A stretch of 64,000 nt of DNA from Syntrophothermus lipocalidus DSM 12680 (GTDB lineage: Bacteria > Bacillota > Syntrophomonadia > Syntrophomonadales > Syntrophothermaceae), in assembly GCF_000092405.1 (NCBI RefSeq), contig NC_014220.1, positions 434,001 to 498,000 on the forward strand, written 5' to 3'. The notes under the pieces were generated by a model that saw only the letters and a list, made by a program, of their open reading frames with translations, did no database searches and was not told where the DNA came from. The number at the start of each line of letters is the position of its first letter. The stretch's first letter is position 1. Positions 18,316 to 27,121 of this stretch are shown in pieces. A program made the position numbers and the translations under genes.

Positions 18316-18513
18316 TTATACATCGTTCCATACCGCATCGTCAATGTCATTATCCCAAAAACCTGTGCTACTCTCACTAGCTAGTGTCAAATCCTTAAAT
18401 ATTTGGTTATCTTTCTTGTTCTTTAGAAGAAGGATAAAATCGATGACCTCCTGCACTTGATTGTCTGGAATTTCATCGATTAATTTGATCAAAAATTTCT
18501 TGCATGTATTCAC
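18316..18513 (-). CDS. DUF2281-like small protein, possible orphan antitoxin
   Basis: A 65-residue acidic protein convergent with the NUDIX gene. The N-terminal helix-turn pattern LIDEIPDNQVQEVIDFILLL and the acidic tail FWDNDIDDAVWNDV resemble DUF2281-type antitoxins, in which the tail binds the toxin. No toxin gene (PIN, RelE or MazF type) lies beside it, so it may be an orphan. The GTG at 18513 has GAGGTGAG 6 nt upstream; a GTG at 18522 would add three residues. Confidence 0.6.
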   Translation of the reverse strand: MNTCKKFLIKLIDEIPDNQVQEVIDFILLLKNKKDNQIFKDLTLASESSTGFWDNDIDDAVWNDV

Positions 18514-18680
18514 AAAACTCACCTCACTTATTATCTTATCATATCACCAAAGTTTTCTTATCCAACTCTTCAACCGGTAGCCTAAACTAAAGGTCGGTTG
18601 AGAGAGAGACAACCAGTGACAATAAGGTAACCGGCTCTGAAGATACCATCGCAATTAGTTTGAGAAATGTAGAAGGTTGT

Positions 18681-19850
18681 ATGATGAGAAAATACTATGC
18701 GGATTTGCACGTTCATATAGGGCGGGCGGGCGAAAGACCGGTAAAAGTGACGGCTTCCAGCCAGCTTACCTTGAGTAACCTGATATTGTGGGGGGCCAGG
18801 CGCAAGGGGCTGGATGTCGTAGGCATAGTCGATGCGGCTAGTCCCCTGGTGATACAAGAATTAGAGACTATGCTGGAATCAGGGGCTCTCCTACCTGCAG
18901 CGGATGGAGGGCTTGCAAGCGGTAGTGGTCTTCTGCTGTTGTTGGGAGCCGAAGTGGAGACCGTGGAGGGGGCCCATTTTCTCTCTTATTTGCCCGACCT
19001 GACTGCGGTGAAAGAATTCCGAGTCTTTCTAGAATCTCGCGTCTCCAATTTGAACCTTTCTACACCCAAAGCCCGGGTCGCGGCCAAAGAGCTGTTGCGA
19101 GCAACTGTGGAACTCGGCGGCATTTTTTGCCCGGCCCACGCTTTTACCCCGCACAAAGGGGCGTACGGGTGCTGGATTGAACGGTTAGCAGTGGGGCTGG
19201 GGGATGACGTTGGGAAAGTAGAAGCTTTGGAACTCGGGCTCTCTGCCGATAGCAAAATGGCTCACATGATAAGTGAAACCGATGCTTTTTGCTTTCTGTC
19301 AAATTCGGATGCCCATTCTTTAGCCAGTTTGGGTAGGGAGTATAACTGCCTGTTGATGGAAAACCCCAGCTTTGCCGAAGTGCGGAGGGCTGTTCGCGGC
19401 GAGAAAGGAAGACAGGTTTTGGCGAACTACGGGATGCATCCGATGTTAGGCAAGTATCACCGCAGTTTCTGCCCACTATGCAGTGCTATCGCGACGGGCG
19501 AAGCGCCAGTGACGGTTTGCGACCGCTGCGGCAACAGGAAGATGGTTCTCGGGGTTTGGGATCGCATCTGCCAGATACGGGACAGGGTCGAAAACCCAAA
19601 AAGTTCTGAGACAGTTCCTTACCATTACCGGGTTCCCTTGGCCATGCTGCCGGGGGTCGGGCCTCGGACTGTAGAAAAACTGGTAGAACACTTTGAGAAC
19701 GAGATACATGTCATAGAGAATGCTGATCTGGATGAGATCAAGCAGGTGGCTGGGGCCGAGACGGCGACTGTTATCGGCCGCATGAGACGAGGGAAACTTT
19801 CTTTTGTGCCTGGAGGTGGAGGCAAATATGGTAAGGTACAAAAAGATTAG
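18681..19850 (+). CDS. Endonuclease Q-like PHP-domain protein
   Basis: A 389-residue protein with a polymerase-histidinol-phosphatase (PHP) metal centre: YYADLHVHIG, LLGAEVETVEGAHFLSYLPD, CPAHAFTPHKGAYG and SNSDAHSLASLG supply the His and Asp ligands. A zinc-finger-like CPLC and CDRC pair follows near residue 270, and a helix-hairpin-helix (MLPGVGPRTVEKLVEHF) near 325. This domain order matches the EndoQ family, which nicks DNA 5' to deaminated bases. ATG 18681 or 18684 are the likely starts. It overlaps the following gene by 23 nt. Confidence 0.8.
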   Translation: MMRKYYADLHVHIGRAGERPVKVTASSQLTLSNLILWGARRKGLDVVGIVDAASPLVIQELETMLESGALLPAADGGLASGSGLLLLLGAEVETVEGAHFLSYLPDLTAVKEFRVFLESRVSNLNLSTPKARVAAKELLRATVELGGIFCPAHAFTPHKGAYGCWIERLAVGLGDDVGKVEALELGLSADSKMAHMISETDAFCFLSNSDAHSLASLGREYNCLLMENPSFAEVRRAVRGEKGRQVLANYGMHPMLGKYHRSFCPLCSAIATGEAPVTVCDRCGNRKMVLGVWDRICQIRDRVENPKSSETVPYHYRVPLAMLPGVGPRTVEKLVEHFENEIHVIENADLDEIKQVAGAETATVIGRMRRGKLSFVPGGGGKYGKVQKD

Positions 19851-20490
19851 TGTTACCACCGATGCTAGCGGCGCGCAGCAGGCGGCGCGGGAAGGACTTG
19901 TAGTCATGATCGTAGATGTGATAGACATGTCCACTACCCTGGAAAGTGCACTGGATGCGGGGGCTGCTTTGGTACTGGGAGCTAGCCCGGACAACGTTCG
20001 GGTTCCGGTTTCAGTTTCGCCTGATCTGATCGGTCAGGAAGCGGCTAGAAAGGCTACAGAGGTTGGCACAGGGATAGTAATAGTGGCGGAACCGAGAGTG
20101 GGATCAGAACAAGAGAGATTATCGCGATGTCAGAAGCTTTTGGCTGGAATCTATGCCGCAGGCGGTAAGGTGGAGGCGGTGGTGCCCAACATGGGAGCTG
20201 AAACTCCCAAACTGGTAAGCATGGAAAACCGGGTGGTGGTCGCTGTTACCGATACCGGTGGAGTCGCTTTCGATGCCGCATTTCAAGAACAGGCTACCGT
20301 TATTACCGGCACTGTAGCCCGCACCTTGACCCAGAAAGGAATCCAGCCGGCTCTAACTGCGGTACGGCGAGCCCGTAAACACCTAGCTGACCACCGAGGC
20401 ATAGCGATTGTGGCCGCCAGCCGTAACTCACAGGAGGACATCCTCGCAGCCCAATTCATAGCCAGCCTCCTGATGGGGGATATAGAATGA
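19828..20490 (+). CDS. Conserved hypothetical protein
   Basis: A 220-residue protein I do not recognise firmly. GLVVMIVDVIDMSTTLESAL followed by DAGAA near the N-terminus and TDTGGVAFDAAF later recall the alpha/beta layout of ComB-like phosphosulfolactate phosphatases, which start with a comparable VVVIDVLRATTTI segment. The similarity is too weak to name a reaction. It is soluble and lacks cysteine motifs except one RCQK. The ATG at 19828 follows GGAGGTGGAGG, a very strong site inside the end of the EndoQ-like gene, so the two are translationally coupled. Confidence 0.6.
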   Translation: MVRYKKISVTTDASGAQQAAREGLVVMIVDVIDMSTTLESALDAGAALVLGASPDNVRVPVSVSPDLIGQEAARKATEVGTGIVIVAEPRVGSEQERLSRCQKLLAGIYAAGGKVEAVVPNMGAETPKLVSMENRVVVAVTDTGGVAFDAAFQEQATVITGTVARTLTQKGIQPALTAVRRARKHLADHRGIAIVAASRNSQEDILAAQFIASLLMGDIE

Positions 20491-20516
20491 TGTCGGTTAG
20501 GGAATCGGTTTTCGAC

Positions 20517-20948
20517 TTAGGCGTTTCTAAGACGTGTATCCATCAAGTCGAGTGAGTGACGAAAGATGTCTACGATGTTAGGGTCTACCGTATCTCTTAT
20601 ATACTCATTGAACTCGTTGGCCATCGGCACCAGTTTGGTCTCAGCTAGTTCGCGCCCTTTAGGAGTTAGGTATATCTTCAAACTTCTTCTGTCCTGAGGA
20701 TCTTCTTTCCTTTCAATCAAGTCTTCCTTAACCAACCTGTCAATCAACCCGGTGACCGCAGGACTGTCAAGTTGAATCCTTTCGGCAATGTCTTTGACGC
20801 TGGTTCCTTCATGATCCATAACATCAAAAATGACAAAAGACTGCGACGCTGTGACCCCGTGCTCCAGACACCTGTTGTTATAAAGGCGGCTTATTCTTCG
20901 CGACAAGGCGTTTATACGAAAACATAGAAAATTAGTAAAATCTAACAT
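20517..20948 (-). CDS. MarR family transcriptional regulator
   Basis: A 143-residue winged-helix regulator. The DNA-binding core is GTSVKDIAERIQLDSPAVTG plus LIDRLVKEDLIERKEDPQDR, with the wing RRSLKIYLTPKG. GGAGGTAAC precedes the ATG. It is divergent from the acyl-CoA dehydrogenase and FixABCX-type operon. MarR proteins often bind acyl-CoA or aromatic-CoA ligands, so control of that operon is a reasonable inference. It converges with the hypothetical gene ending at 20490. Confidence 0.88.
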   Translation of the reverse strand: MLDFTNFLCFRINALSRRISRLYNNRCLEHGVTASQSFVIFDVMDHEGTSVKDIAERIQLDSPAVTGLIDRLVKEDLIERKEDPQDRRSLKIYLTPKGRELAETKLVPMANEFNEYIRDTVDPNIVDIFRHSLDLMDTRLRNA

Positions 20949-21105
20949 AACTCAGTTACCTCCACGTAATCTTCTTGTTCTGGGAATTGTGCAGATGAAT
21001 ACTGCTAAAATGACAAGAACTATGGAGAACTCTACCCCTGTTTAGCCAGCACTGCGATAGTAGTCCTTTATATTTAAATCTGTTATTAGCATAATTGTCA
21101 AGTTT

Positions 21106-21120
21106 TTATTTTTAAAATAA
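21106..21120. promoter_or_regulatory. Candidate MarR operator palindrome
   Basis: TTATTTT and AAAATAA form perfect 7-nt arms around one T, ending 3 nt before a TTGACA -35 box. A related element, TTATTAGCATAA, lies near 21083-21094. A/T-rich palindromes overlapping a promoter are typical for MarR repressors. The link to the adjacent MarR gene is inference. Confidence 0.4.
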
Positions 21121-21123
21121 CCG

Positions 21124-21152
21124 TTGACAAGTTGCAGACCAGGTGATATTTA
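21124..21152 (+). promoter_or_regulatory. Sigma-A-type promoter with long leader to the acyl-CoA dehydrogenase operon
   Basis: TTGACA (21124-21129) and TATTTA (21147-21152) are spaced 17 nt apart. Transcription from here would leave a leader of about 410 nt before the first gene at 21568. The leader (about 21160-21550) is G/C-rich around 21340-21480, but I do not recognise a riboswitch class or a terminator in it. Confidence 0.45.
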
Positions 21153-21567
21153 TTAAGACAGAAATAGATCACATGCAAAGAAATAACTCTATACATAAAC
21201 TCACGGGCCTATAATAAAAGTAAAAACGCGCGTTAGAAATAGCGTGGATGATAGGCTACGGCAAAGCGGACGATAAAACTTAATTTAATAAACAGTGAAT
21301 AATGTGGATATTAATGCATGGGCTGTTAAGAGCAGGGGGTAGTAAGAGGAGGTGGGGCCCCGGAACACTAGTGAAGGGTAGTCGCTTGCTGCTCCGAGAA
21401 TGTTCGCTATTGTAAGCAGAGTAACGGTTTTAGTCCTCTCGGGTAAAATCACCACATACCTTCGGGGCGTTCTCGTTGTTTAGCAGCAACCGAGGAATTT
21501 TTGTGCACCATCGGGTCAACGAGAGTCTGAATTGGTCAACAGGAGGAAAAAGGAGGAAAGAACAGAG

Positions 21568-23394
21568 ATGCCGTCAACATTCATGAACACCACCAGGGAC
21601 CAGAAGTTTATTCTCAAAGAATGGTTGGACATGAACAAAGTATTTGAGACCGAGCGCTTCAAGGACACCTACACGGTAGACGATTTGGATTTTATCTTGG
21701 AAAATGCCCTTAAAGGTGCCAAAGAGATGGTTGCACCGTCCTGTAAAGACTCGGACGAAATAGGGTGCAAGTTCGAGAACGGTAAAGTCATCACCCCCCA
21801 GTCAACCAAGGATGCCTACTACTTCATCGTTAACAACGGGTTTGCAGCTACTAACGTGGATCCGGATGACGAGTCGGCTCTACCCCAGGCCGTAGTTTGG
21901 ACTTTGAACGAGTACTTTATCGCTGCCAACCCATCTATCCAAACCCTGTGGTTGGCCAACTCGGGAGCTGCCGGCCTCATCCGTGATTTCGGTAGCGAAG
22001 AGCTAAAGCGAATTTACCTGCCCAAGATGTACAGCGGGCAATGGGCAGGAACCATGGTCCTTACTGAACCCCAGGCCGGCTCTGACGTCGGGGATGCCAC
22101 GACTCGGGCGATACCTACCGATGAGCCGGGCGTTTATTTGATCAAAGGTACCAAATGCTTTATCAGCGGTGGCGAGCAGGATGTAACAGAAAACATCGTT
22201 CATCTAGTCTTGGCCCGCATCGAAGGGGCTGCCTCAGGAACCCGGGGTTTGTCGTTGTTTGTGGTACCGAAGTACCTGCCGAATGCTGACGGGAATCCGG
22301 GAGAATGGAACGACATTACTTGCGTTGGCATCGAGCACAAGTTAGGGCACCGGGGCTCACCCACTTGCGTGCTCAACTTCGGTGAGGAGGGAAAATGCAA
22401 GGGCTTCTTGCTGGGTGACCCTCCAGGCGAAGACGGCAGCGGACAGGGTATGGCCCAGATGTTCCGGATGATGAACGAGGAGCGTTTAATGTCCGGTCTT
22501 TCAGGGTGTGCCCTGGCAGCCTCAGCCTATCACAACGCGGTGAAGTATTGTCAGGAACGGATACAAGGTCGTGCTGCTACCAATCCGAAAGCCGGACGGT
22601 GCGCGATTATTAAACACGAAGACGTAAAAAGGATGCTGATGTTCCAGAAAGCTCATGTCGAAGCCTTCCGGGCAATGGCTATCCAGACTTATTACTGGGT
22701 GGACATCGAAAAGTACAGCTCCGACCCGGACCTGGTCCAGCAAGCCAAGGTCTTCTTAGAGGTAAACACTCCCATCGTGAAAGCCTATTGTTCTGACGTG
22801 GCTTTACAGTGCATATCTGAAGCCTTGCAGTGCTATGGAGGTTACGGTTTTTCTGAAGAATATCCCATTGCCGAAATTTACCGGGACGCCAGGATATATC
22901 CCATCTGGGAAGGAACCAACTACATCCAGGCGTTGGACCTGGTCGGTCGGAAGATGACCATGAAGAAGGGGCAGGTCTTTGCGGCTTGGCTCAAACACAT
23001 CCAAGACTTTATCGAAGCTAACAAGAAGGCTCCCGGGTTTGAAAAAGAGTTTGAGGTCTACATCGATGGCTGGAACAAGTACAACGAACTACTGAAAGTC
23101 CTGCAGAAACTCTTTGCCACTCCCGGAATGGCCCAGCTGTATGCCACCAGGCTCTTGCACGCTACCGGCAAGCTCTGGGCCGGCAAACTCCTCCTGGAGA
23201 TGGCTCTGATTGCCCAGAAAAAGATTGACGAACTAGGGCGAGACCACTACGATTATCATTTCTATCTCGGGAAGGTGGCATCAGCCCGGTTCTTTGTCCA
23301 GAATATCATTCCGGAAATTGGAGCTTTCCTGGAAGTGGCCAAGAACGCCGACGCGACGTGTATCGAGGTTCCGGAAGAAATCTTCGGCATCTAG
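21568..23394 (+). CDS. Acyl-CoA dehydrogenase, long DmdC-like form
   Basis: A 608-residue flavoprotein. The conserved acyl-CoA dehydrogenase parts are MVLTEPQAGSDVGDATTRA (FAD and substrate contacts), the middle beta domain and CYGGYGFSEEYPIAEIYRDA. The catalytic glutamate is in IWEGTNYIQALDL. It is about 220 residues longer than short-chain acyl-CoA dehydrogenases, with a C-terminal extension as in the DmdC-like group. The ATG at 21568 follows AAAGGAGGAAAG; an upstream TTG at 21532 is less likely. It heads the FixABCX-type operon and has a paralogue at 52989. The acyl chain length it uses is unknown. Confidence 0.9.
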   Translation: MPSTFMNTTRDQKFILKEWLDMNKVFETERFKDTYTVDDLDFILENALKGAKEMVAPSCKDSDEIGCKFENGKVITPQSTKDAYYFIVNNGFAATNVDPDDESALPQAVVWTLNEYFIAANPSIQTLWLANSGAAGLIRDFGSEELKRIYLPKMYSGQWAGTMVLTEPQAGSDVGDATTRAIPTDEPGVYLIKGTKCFISGGEQDVTENIVHLVLARIEGAASGTRGLSLFVVPKYLPNADGNPGEWNDITCVGIEHKLGHRGSPTCVLNFGEEGKCKGFLLGDPPGEDGSGQGMAQMFRMMNEERLMSGLSGCALAASAYHNAVKYCQERIQGRAATNPKAGRCAIIKHEDVKRMLMFQKAHVEAFRAMAIQTYYWVDIEKYSSDPDLVQQAKVFLEVNTPIVKAYCSDVALQCISEALQCYGGYGFSEEYPIAEIYRDARIYPIWEGTNYIQALDLVGRKMTMKKGQVFAAWLKHIQDFIEANKKAPGFEKEFEVYIDGWNKYNELLKVLQKLFATPGMAQLYATRLLHATGKLWAGKLLLEMALIAQKKIDELGRDHYDYHFYLGKVASARFFVQNIIPEIGAFLEVAKNADATCIEVPEEIFGI

Positions 23395-23449
23395 TGAACA
23401 AGAAAGGCCGACTAGGTTTTAGGCAATCAGCTCGGGTTAATCGAGGCGT

Positions 23450-23492
23450 GGTCTCTGGCAATCCCGGCACCAGGAGGTGCCGGGACGAGACC
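23450..23492 (+). other. Intercistronic hairpin between the two acyl-CoA dehydrogenase genes
   Basis: GGTCTC pairs with GAGACC and TCCCGGCACC pairs exactly with GGTGCCGGGA around a 4-nt AGGA loop. No T run follows, so an RNA-processing or stability hairpin is more likely than a terminator. Confidence 0.6.
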
Positions 23493-23544
23493 ATGCGTAA
23501 TCATCACTCATATTCCCCGACAAACTGGAGAAGGAGGAGGCTTT

Positions 23545-24684
23545 ATGGACTTTACTCTTACCAAGGAACAACTACTGATTCAAAAGATGGCCAGGGACTA
23601 CGCCGAACAGTACATTCAGCCTTTGGTAGAGCGGATTGAGAGTGAAAATGCGGTACCCAAAGAGGTCATCGAAGGGTTAGCTGAACTCGACCTTTTCGGG
23701 ATGCCTATGCCTGAAGCATACGGGGGTGCGGGAGCAGGGTACGACACTTATGTTGTGGCCTTGGAACAAATTGCCAGGATTTCGTGCGGTCCAGCTATGA
23801 TTATTTCGGCGCACACCCTGGGGCTGGGGGCTATCAATAATTTCGGGACTGAAGAACAGAAGCAAAGATACATGCCAAAGTGTTGCCGCGGGGAGCATAT
23901 AGCTTCTTTCGCTTTTACCGAGCCCGGCACCGGATCGGATCCCAAGCAGATCACAACCACCGCGGTAAGGGACGGAAACCACTTTGTTATCAACGGAACC
24001 AAAAGATTCATTTCTAACGGAACTTACCCCGGCCCCGTGGTGCTTTTTGCCCGCGACCAGGAAAACGGCAAGATAACCGCTTTTATAGTAGAGAAGTTCT
24101 GTGAAGGGTACAGTGTATCCAAGCCTTGGGAAAAAGTGGGCTGGCACGGAGGGGACCTGGTCGACATTTACCTGAAAAACGTTCGGATCCCTGCGGAAAA
24201 CGTCTTGGGGGAACGCGGCTACGGCTACCCGATACTACAGTACGGTATCGCTTTTGGGAAAATCGGCATGAATGCGATTGCTTTGGGGACCCTACTTGCT
24301 GCCTACGAAGAAGCGGTGACTTACGCCAAAGAAAAGACCCACCGGGGGGAACCTATAGCCAAGTTTCAGACCATACAGTTACGGATAGCCGATATAGCCA
24401 TGAAGTATGAAGCTTCCCGCTGGGTGGCTTACCGCCTAGGGTGTCTGGCTAACCAAACTAAGGACTACGCCGACTTTGCCCGTGAAGCAGCAATGGCCAA
24501 GGTTATTGTGGCCGAGAACGCTTTTTCTGCGACCCGAATTGCCCTAGACATACACGGTTCATACGGGCTGATGACAGACTACAAAATATCCCGACTTTAT
24601 CGCGATGCCGTGATGGGTCCGCAGATTGAAGGGGTTATTGACATGCAAAAGATAATCGTGGCCGGAAGTATCTTGTTCAAATAA
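23545..24684 (+). CDS. Acyl-CoA dehydrogenase, short-chain type
   Basis: A 379-residue flavoenzyme of normal butyryl-CoA dehydrogenase length. It shows SFAFTEPGTGSDPKQITTTA near residues 115-135, the HGSYGLMTDYKISRLYRDA segment, and EGVIDMQKII in place of the usual EGTxxIQ, keeping the catalytic Glu. Start ATG after GGAGAAGGAGGAGG. It is the second gene of the operon with fixC, fixX and etfBA, so its electrons most likely pass to that ETF. Substrate is not certain; butyryl-CoA or a branched acyl-CoA are options. Confidence 0.92.
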   Translation: MDFTLTKEQLLIQKMARDYAEQYIQPLVERIESENAVPKEVIEGLAELDLFGMPMPEAYGGAGAGYDTYVVALEQIARISCGPAMIISAHTLGLGAINNFGTEEQKQRYMPKCCRGEHIASFAFTEPGTGSDPKQITTTAVRDGNHFVINGTKRFISNGTYPGPVVLFARDQENGKITAFIVEKFCEGYSVSKPWEKVGWHGGDLVDIYLKNVRIPAENVLGERGYGYPILQYGIAFGKIGMNAIALGTLLAAYEEAVTYAKEKTHRGEPIAKFQTIQLRIADIAMKYEASRWVAYRLGCLANQTKDYADFAREAAMAKVIVAENAFSATRIALDIHGSYGLMTDYKISRLYRDAVMGPQIEGVIDMQKIIVAGSILFK

Positions 24685-24726
24685 TGAAGGAAGACATACT
24701 TAGTTGAGAAAAGGGGTTAAGAGTTG

Positions 24727-26031
24727 ATGCCGAACCAGGAAGCAAACGAGGGATTTGAGGTAATCGTGGTCGGTGGTGGACTCGCCGGGTTAGCCGCCGC
24801 CTACACCCTGGCCGACCGGGGTGTAGAAGTTTTGGTTTTAGAACGTGGAGATTATTGCGGTGCCAAGAACGTAACCGGCGGCCGGATTTACTTGAATCCG
24901 ATACGAGACCTTTTTCCACAGCTTTGGAAGGATGCGCCTTTCGAACGGTATATCGCGCACGAGGAAGTCAGCCTCTTCGCCTCAACCCGCTCCATCACCT
25001 TGAGATATGATGGGAACGAACTGGGAGAGCCCCCCTACCAGAGCTACAGCGTCCTTCGGGCCAAGTTTGACCGGTGGTTGGCCCGGCAAGTGGAACAAAA
25101 GGGAGCTATGCTGGTGACCAAGAGTCGGGTAGATGACGTGATCCTGGAAAACGGAGCAGTAAAGGGCGTAAGGGCAGGTGGAGAAGAACTGCGAGCCAAC
25201 GTGGTCATAGCCTGCGATGGGGTATTGTCTCTCGTCAGTGAGAAAGCTGGCTTGAGGAAGGATATGCGGCCCCAAAACTACGCTGTCGGTATTAAAGAAG
25301 TAATAGAAATGGATAGAGCGACTATTGAAAACCGTTTCAACCTGGAAGGGGAAGAAGGAGCGGCAAGGCTCTTCATGGGAGACGTAACTGCTGGAATGTT
25401 TGGAGGAGGTTTTCTTTATACCAACCTGGAGAGCATCAGCCTGGGCTTGGTAGTAAGCATCGAAGCCCTGTCGGAAAACCAAAGGGAGCTTACCGCACCG
25501 GAGTTGCTGGAGCGGTTCAAAGAAAGACCGGAGGTCGCCCGTCTCGTCAGGGGGGGAGAAACAGTAGAGTACTCGGCTCACGTCATACCAGAAGGCGGGT
25601 TTGACGCCCTTAACTCCCTGTACGGAGATGGCATTCTGGTAGCAGGAGATGCGGCAGGATTCGCTTTAAATATTGGAGTGACCGTAAGAGGAATGGAATA
25701 CGCCATGGCTAGCGGTTACTACGCGGCTGAGACCGTGTTGCGAGCCCGCGAAAAGGGAGACTACAGTCGGGCTACGCTCAGCCAGTACCAGCGGTTACTG
25801 GAGGATTCGTTTGTGCTCAAGGATTTCAGGAACTTTCGTGACGCCTTGTCTGTGCTCGACAATCACCGGTTCTTTCAGTACTACCCCGAACTGCTAGGAA
25901 ACATATTAAAGGACTTGTACCAGGTCCCGCCAGGTCCGAAAGATAGGTTATACAGTACTATTCGCCGTTATCTAGGGGTAAGAGAGGCTTGCAAGATTCT
26001 GGGCGATGTCAGGAGGATGAGGAAGATATGA
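24727..26031 (+). CDS. fixC: FixC-like electron-transfer flavoprotein dehydrogenase
   Basis: A 434-residue FAD protein of the ETF:quinone oxidoreductase/FixC family. The N-terminal dinucleotide motif VVGGGLAGLAAAYTLADRGV is near residue 16. The FAD-binding GDAAGFALNIGVTVRGMEYA segment is near 303. With FixX it should pass electrons between EtfAB and the membrane quinone pool or a partner. TTG 24724 or ATG 24727 is the start. The gene overlaps fixX by 4 nt (ATGA). In a fatty-acid oxidiser this route would help drain electrons from acyl-CoA. Confidence 0.9.
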   Translation: MPNQEANEGFEVIVVGGGLAGLAAAYTLADRGVEVLVLERGDYCGAKNVTGGRIYLNPIRDLFPQLWKDAPFERYIAHEEVSLFASTRSITLRYDGNELGEPPYQSYSVLRAKFDRWLARQVEQKGAMLVTKSRVDDVILENGAVKGVRAGGEELRANVVIACDGVLSLVSEKAGLRKDMRPQNYAVGIKEVIEMDRATIENRFNLEGEEGAARLFMGDVTAGMFGGGFLYTNLESISLGLVVSIEALSENQRELTAPELLERFKERPEVARLVRGGETVEYSAHVIPEGGFDALNSLYGDGILVAGDAAGFALNIGVTVRGMEYAMASGYYAAETVLRAREKGDYSRATLSQYQRLLEDSFVLKDFRNFRDALSVLDNHRFFQYYPELLGNILKDLYQVPPGPKDRLYSTIRRYLGVREACKILGDVRRMRKI

Positions 26032-26312
26032 GCTCAACCCCGGGACTGAAGGGTAAACTTGGGCTTAACGTATTCAAGGAGAGCGGTAAGTCTCACATCC
26101 GGATTAGAGAAGGAAAGGAAAAGCATCCGCAGTTAGCAAAGGCAGTATTGGTTTGTCCAGCGGGTCTGTACAGCCAAAACTCCAAAGGAGAGGTAACCCT
26201 CAGCTCTGATGGCTGCCTGGAGTGTGGAACTTGCCTCATAGCATGCGGACGGGAGCTGCTTGACTGGGAGTACCCGGAAGGGGGGGCTGGAGTTCAGTTC
26301 CGGTTCGGCTAA
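26028..26312 (+). CDS. fixX: FixX-like ferredoxin
   Basis: A 94-residue ferredoxin-like protein. CLECGTCLIAC near residue 65, with an upstream cysteine in LVCPAGLY, gives the four ligands expected for one [4Fe-4S] cluster as in FixX and the C-terminus of ETF:quinone oxidoreductase. I use the ATG at 26028, which overlaps the fixC stop and follows GGAGGATGAGGAAG. It would be the electron relay between FixC and the acceptor. Confidence 0.9.
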   Translation: MSSTPGLKGKLGLNVFKESGKSHIRIREGKEKHPQLAKAVLVCPAGLYSQNSKGEVTLSSDGCLECGTCLIACGRELLDWEYPEGGAGVQFRFG

Positions 26313-26364
26313 AGGCTGGTTTCAATGGGAACAGGACAGTTGAGTTTTGCAGGGAGGTTAAAGG

Positions 26365-27120
26365 ATGAACATTGTGGTGGCAATGAAGCAGATACCTGAT
26401 TTACAGCAGATACGGATAAGGAACAAAAAGCCGCTCTTGGAAGACGTTCCTCAGACTTTCGGTAATATAGATCGAAACGCTCTGGAAGCAGCAGTTCTCA
26501 TAAAAGAAGAGGTTGGAGGCAGCGTTACGGTAGTGGCGGTAGGTAAGGAAGGTCTCGAGGATACGGTGAAAGAAGCTCTAGCTGCTGGAGCCGACCAAGC
26601 TTATCTGATTATTCACGACGAGCGGGAAGGGTTTGAGAGTTCAATTAATGCCAGGTTGATAGCTGAGGCCATTAAGCAACTCGGTTCAGTTGACCTGGTA
26701 CTGTTCGGCGAAGGTAGCGGGGACAATTATTCTTCACAGGTGGGTTCTAGAGTAGCGGAACTCCTCGACCTGCCGCAGGTAGGGTATGTGGAAAGGATAG
26801 AGCTGGCCGAAGGCAAGGTGCTGGTCACGCGTTCGTTGGAAGACGGGCAGGAAGTATTGGAAGTGACTCTACCTGCGGTATTGACGGTCGTGGCTGACCT
26901 AAACCAGCCGCGTATACCTTCAGTAACCCAGATACTTAAGGCAGGCAAAAAGCCCAAGAAGACAGTATCCCCTCAGGAGCTGGCAGGTGTGCTTCCTCCG
27001 CCCAAGATCAATACCATAAGCAATCTGGCTCCGGAAATCGAGCGCAAGAAGATTCGAGTCAAAAGTGTAGCCGAACTGGTGGAAAAACTGCGGGCCGAGG
27101 GCCTGTTGGGGAGGGCGTAA
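26365..27120 (+). CDS. etfB: Electron transfer flavoprotein beta subunit (FixA type)
   Basis: A 251-residue ETF beta subunit. It starts MNIVVAMKQIPD as usual, followed by NRNALEAAVLIKEE-type segments, the nucleotide-binding GEGSGDNYSSQVGSRVAELL and the signature VLTVVADLNQPRIPSVTQIL near residue 175. It pairs with etfA, which starts 1 nt after its stop. It would take electrons from the acyl-CoA dehydrogenases encoded just upstream. ATG after GGGAGGTTAAAGG. Confidence 0.93.
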   Translation: MNIVVAMKQIPDLQQIRIRNKKPLLEDVPQTFGNIDRNALEAAVLIKEEVGGSVTVVAVGKEGLEDTVKEALAAGADQAYLIIHDEREGFESSINARLIAEAIKQLGSVDLVLFGEGSGDNYSSQVGSRVAELLDLPQVGYVERIELAEGKVLVTRSLEDGQEVLEVTLPAVLTVVADLNQPRIPSVTQILKAGKKPKKTVSPQELAGVLPPPKINTISNLAPEIERKKIRVKSVAELVEKLRAEGLLGRA

Positions 27121-27121
27121 C

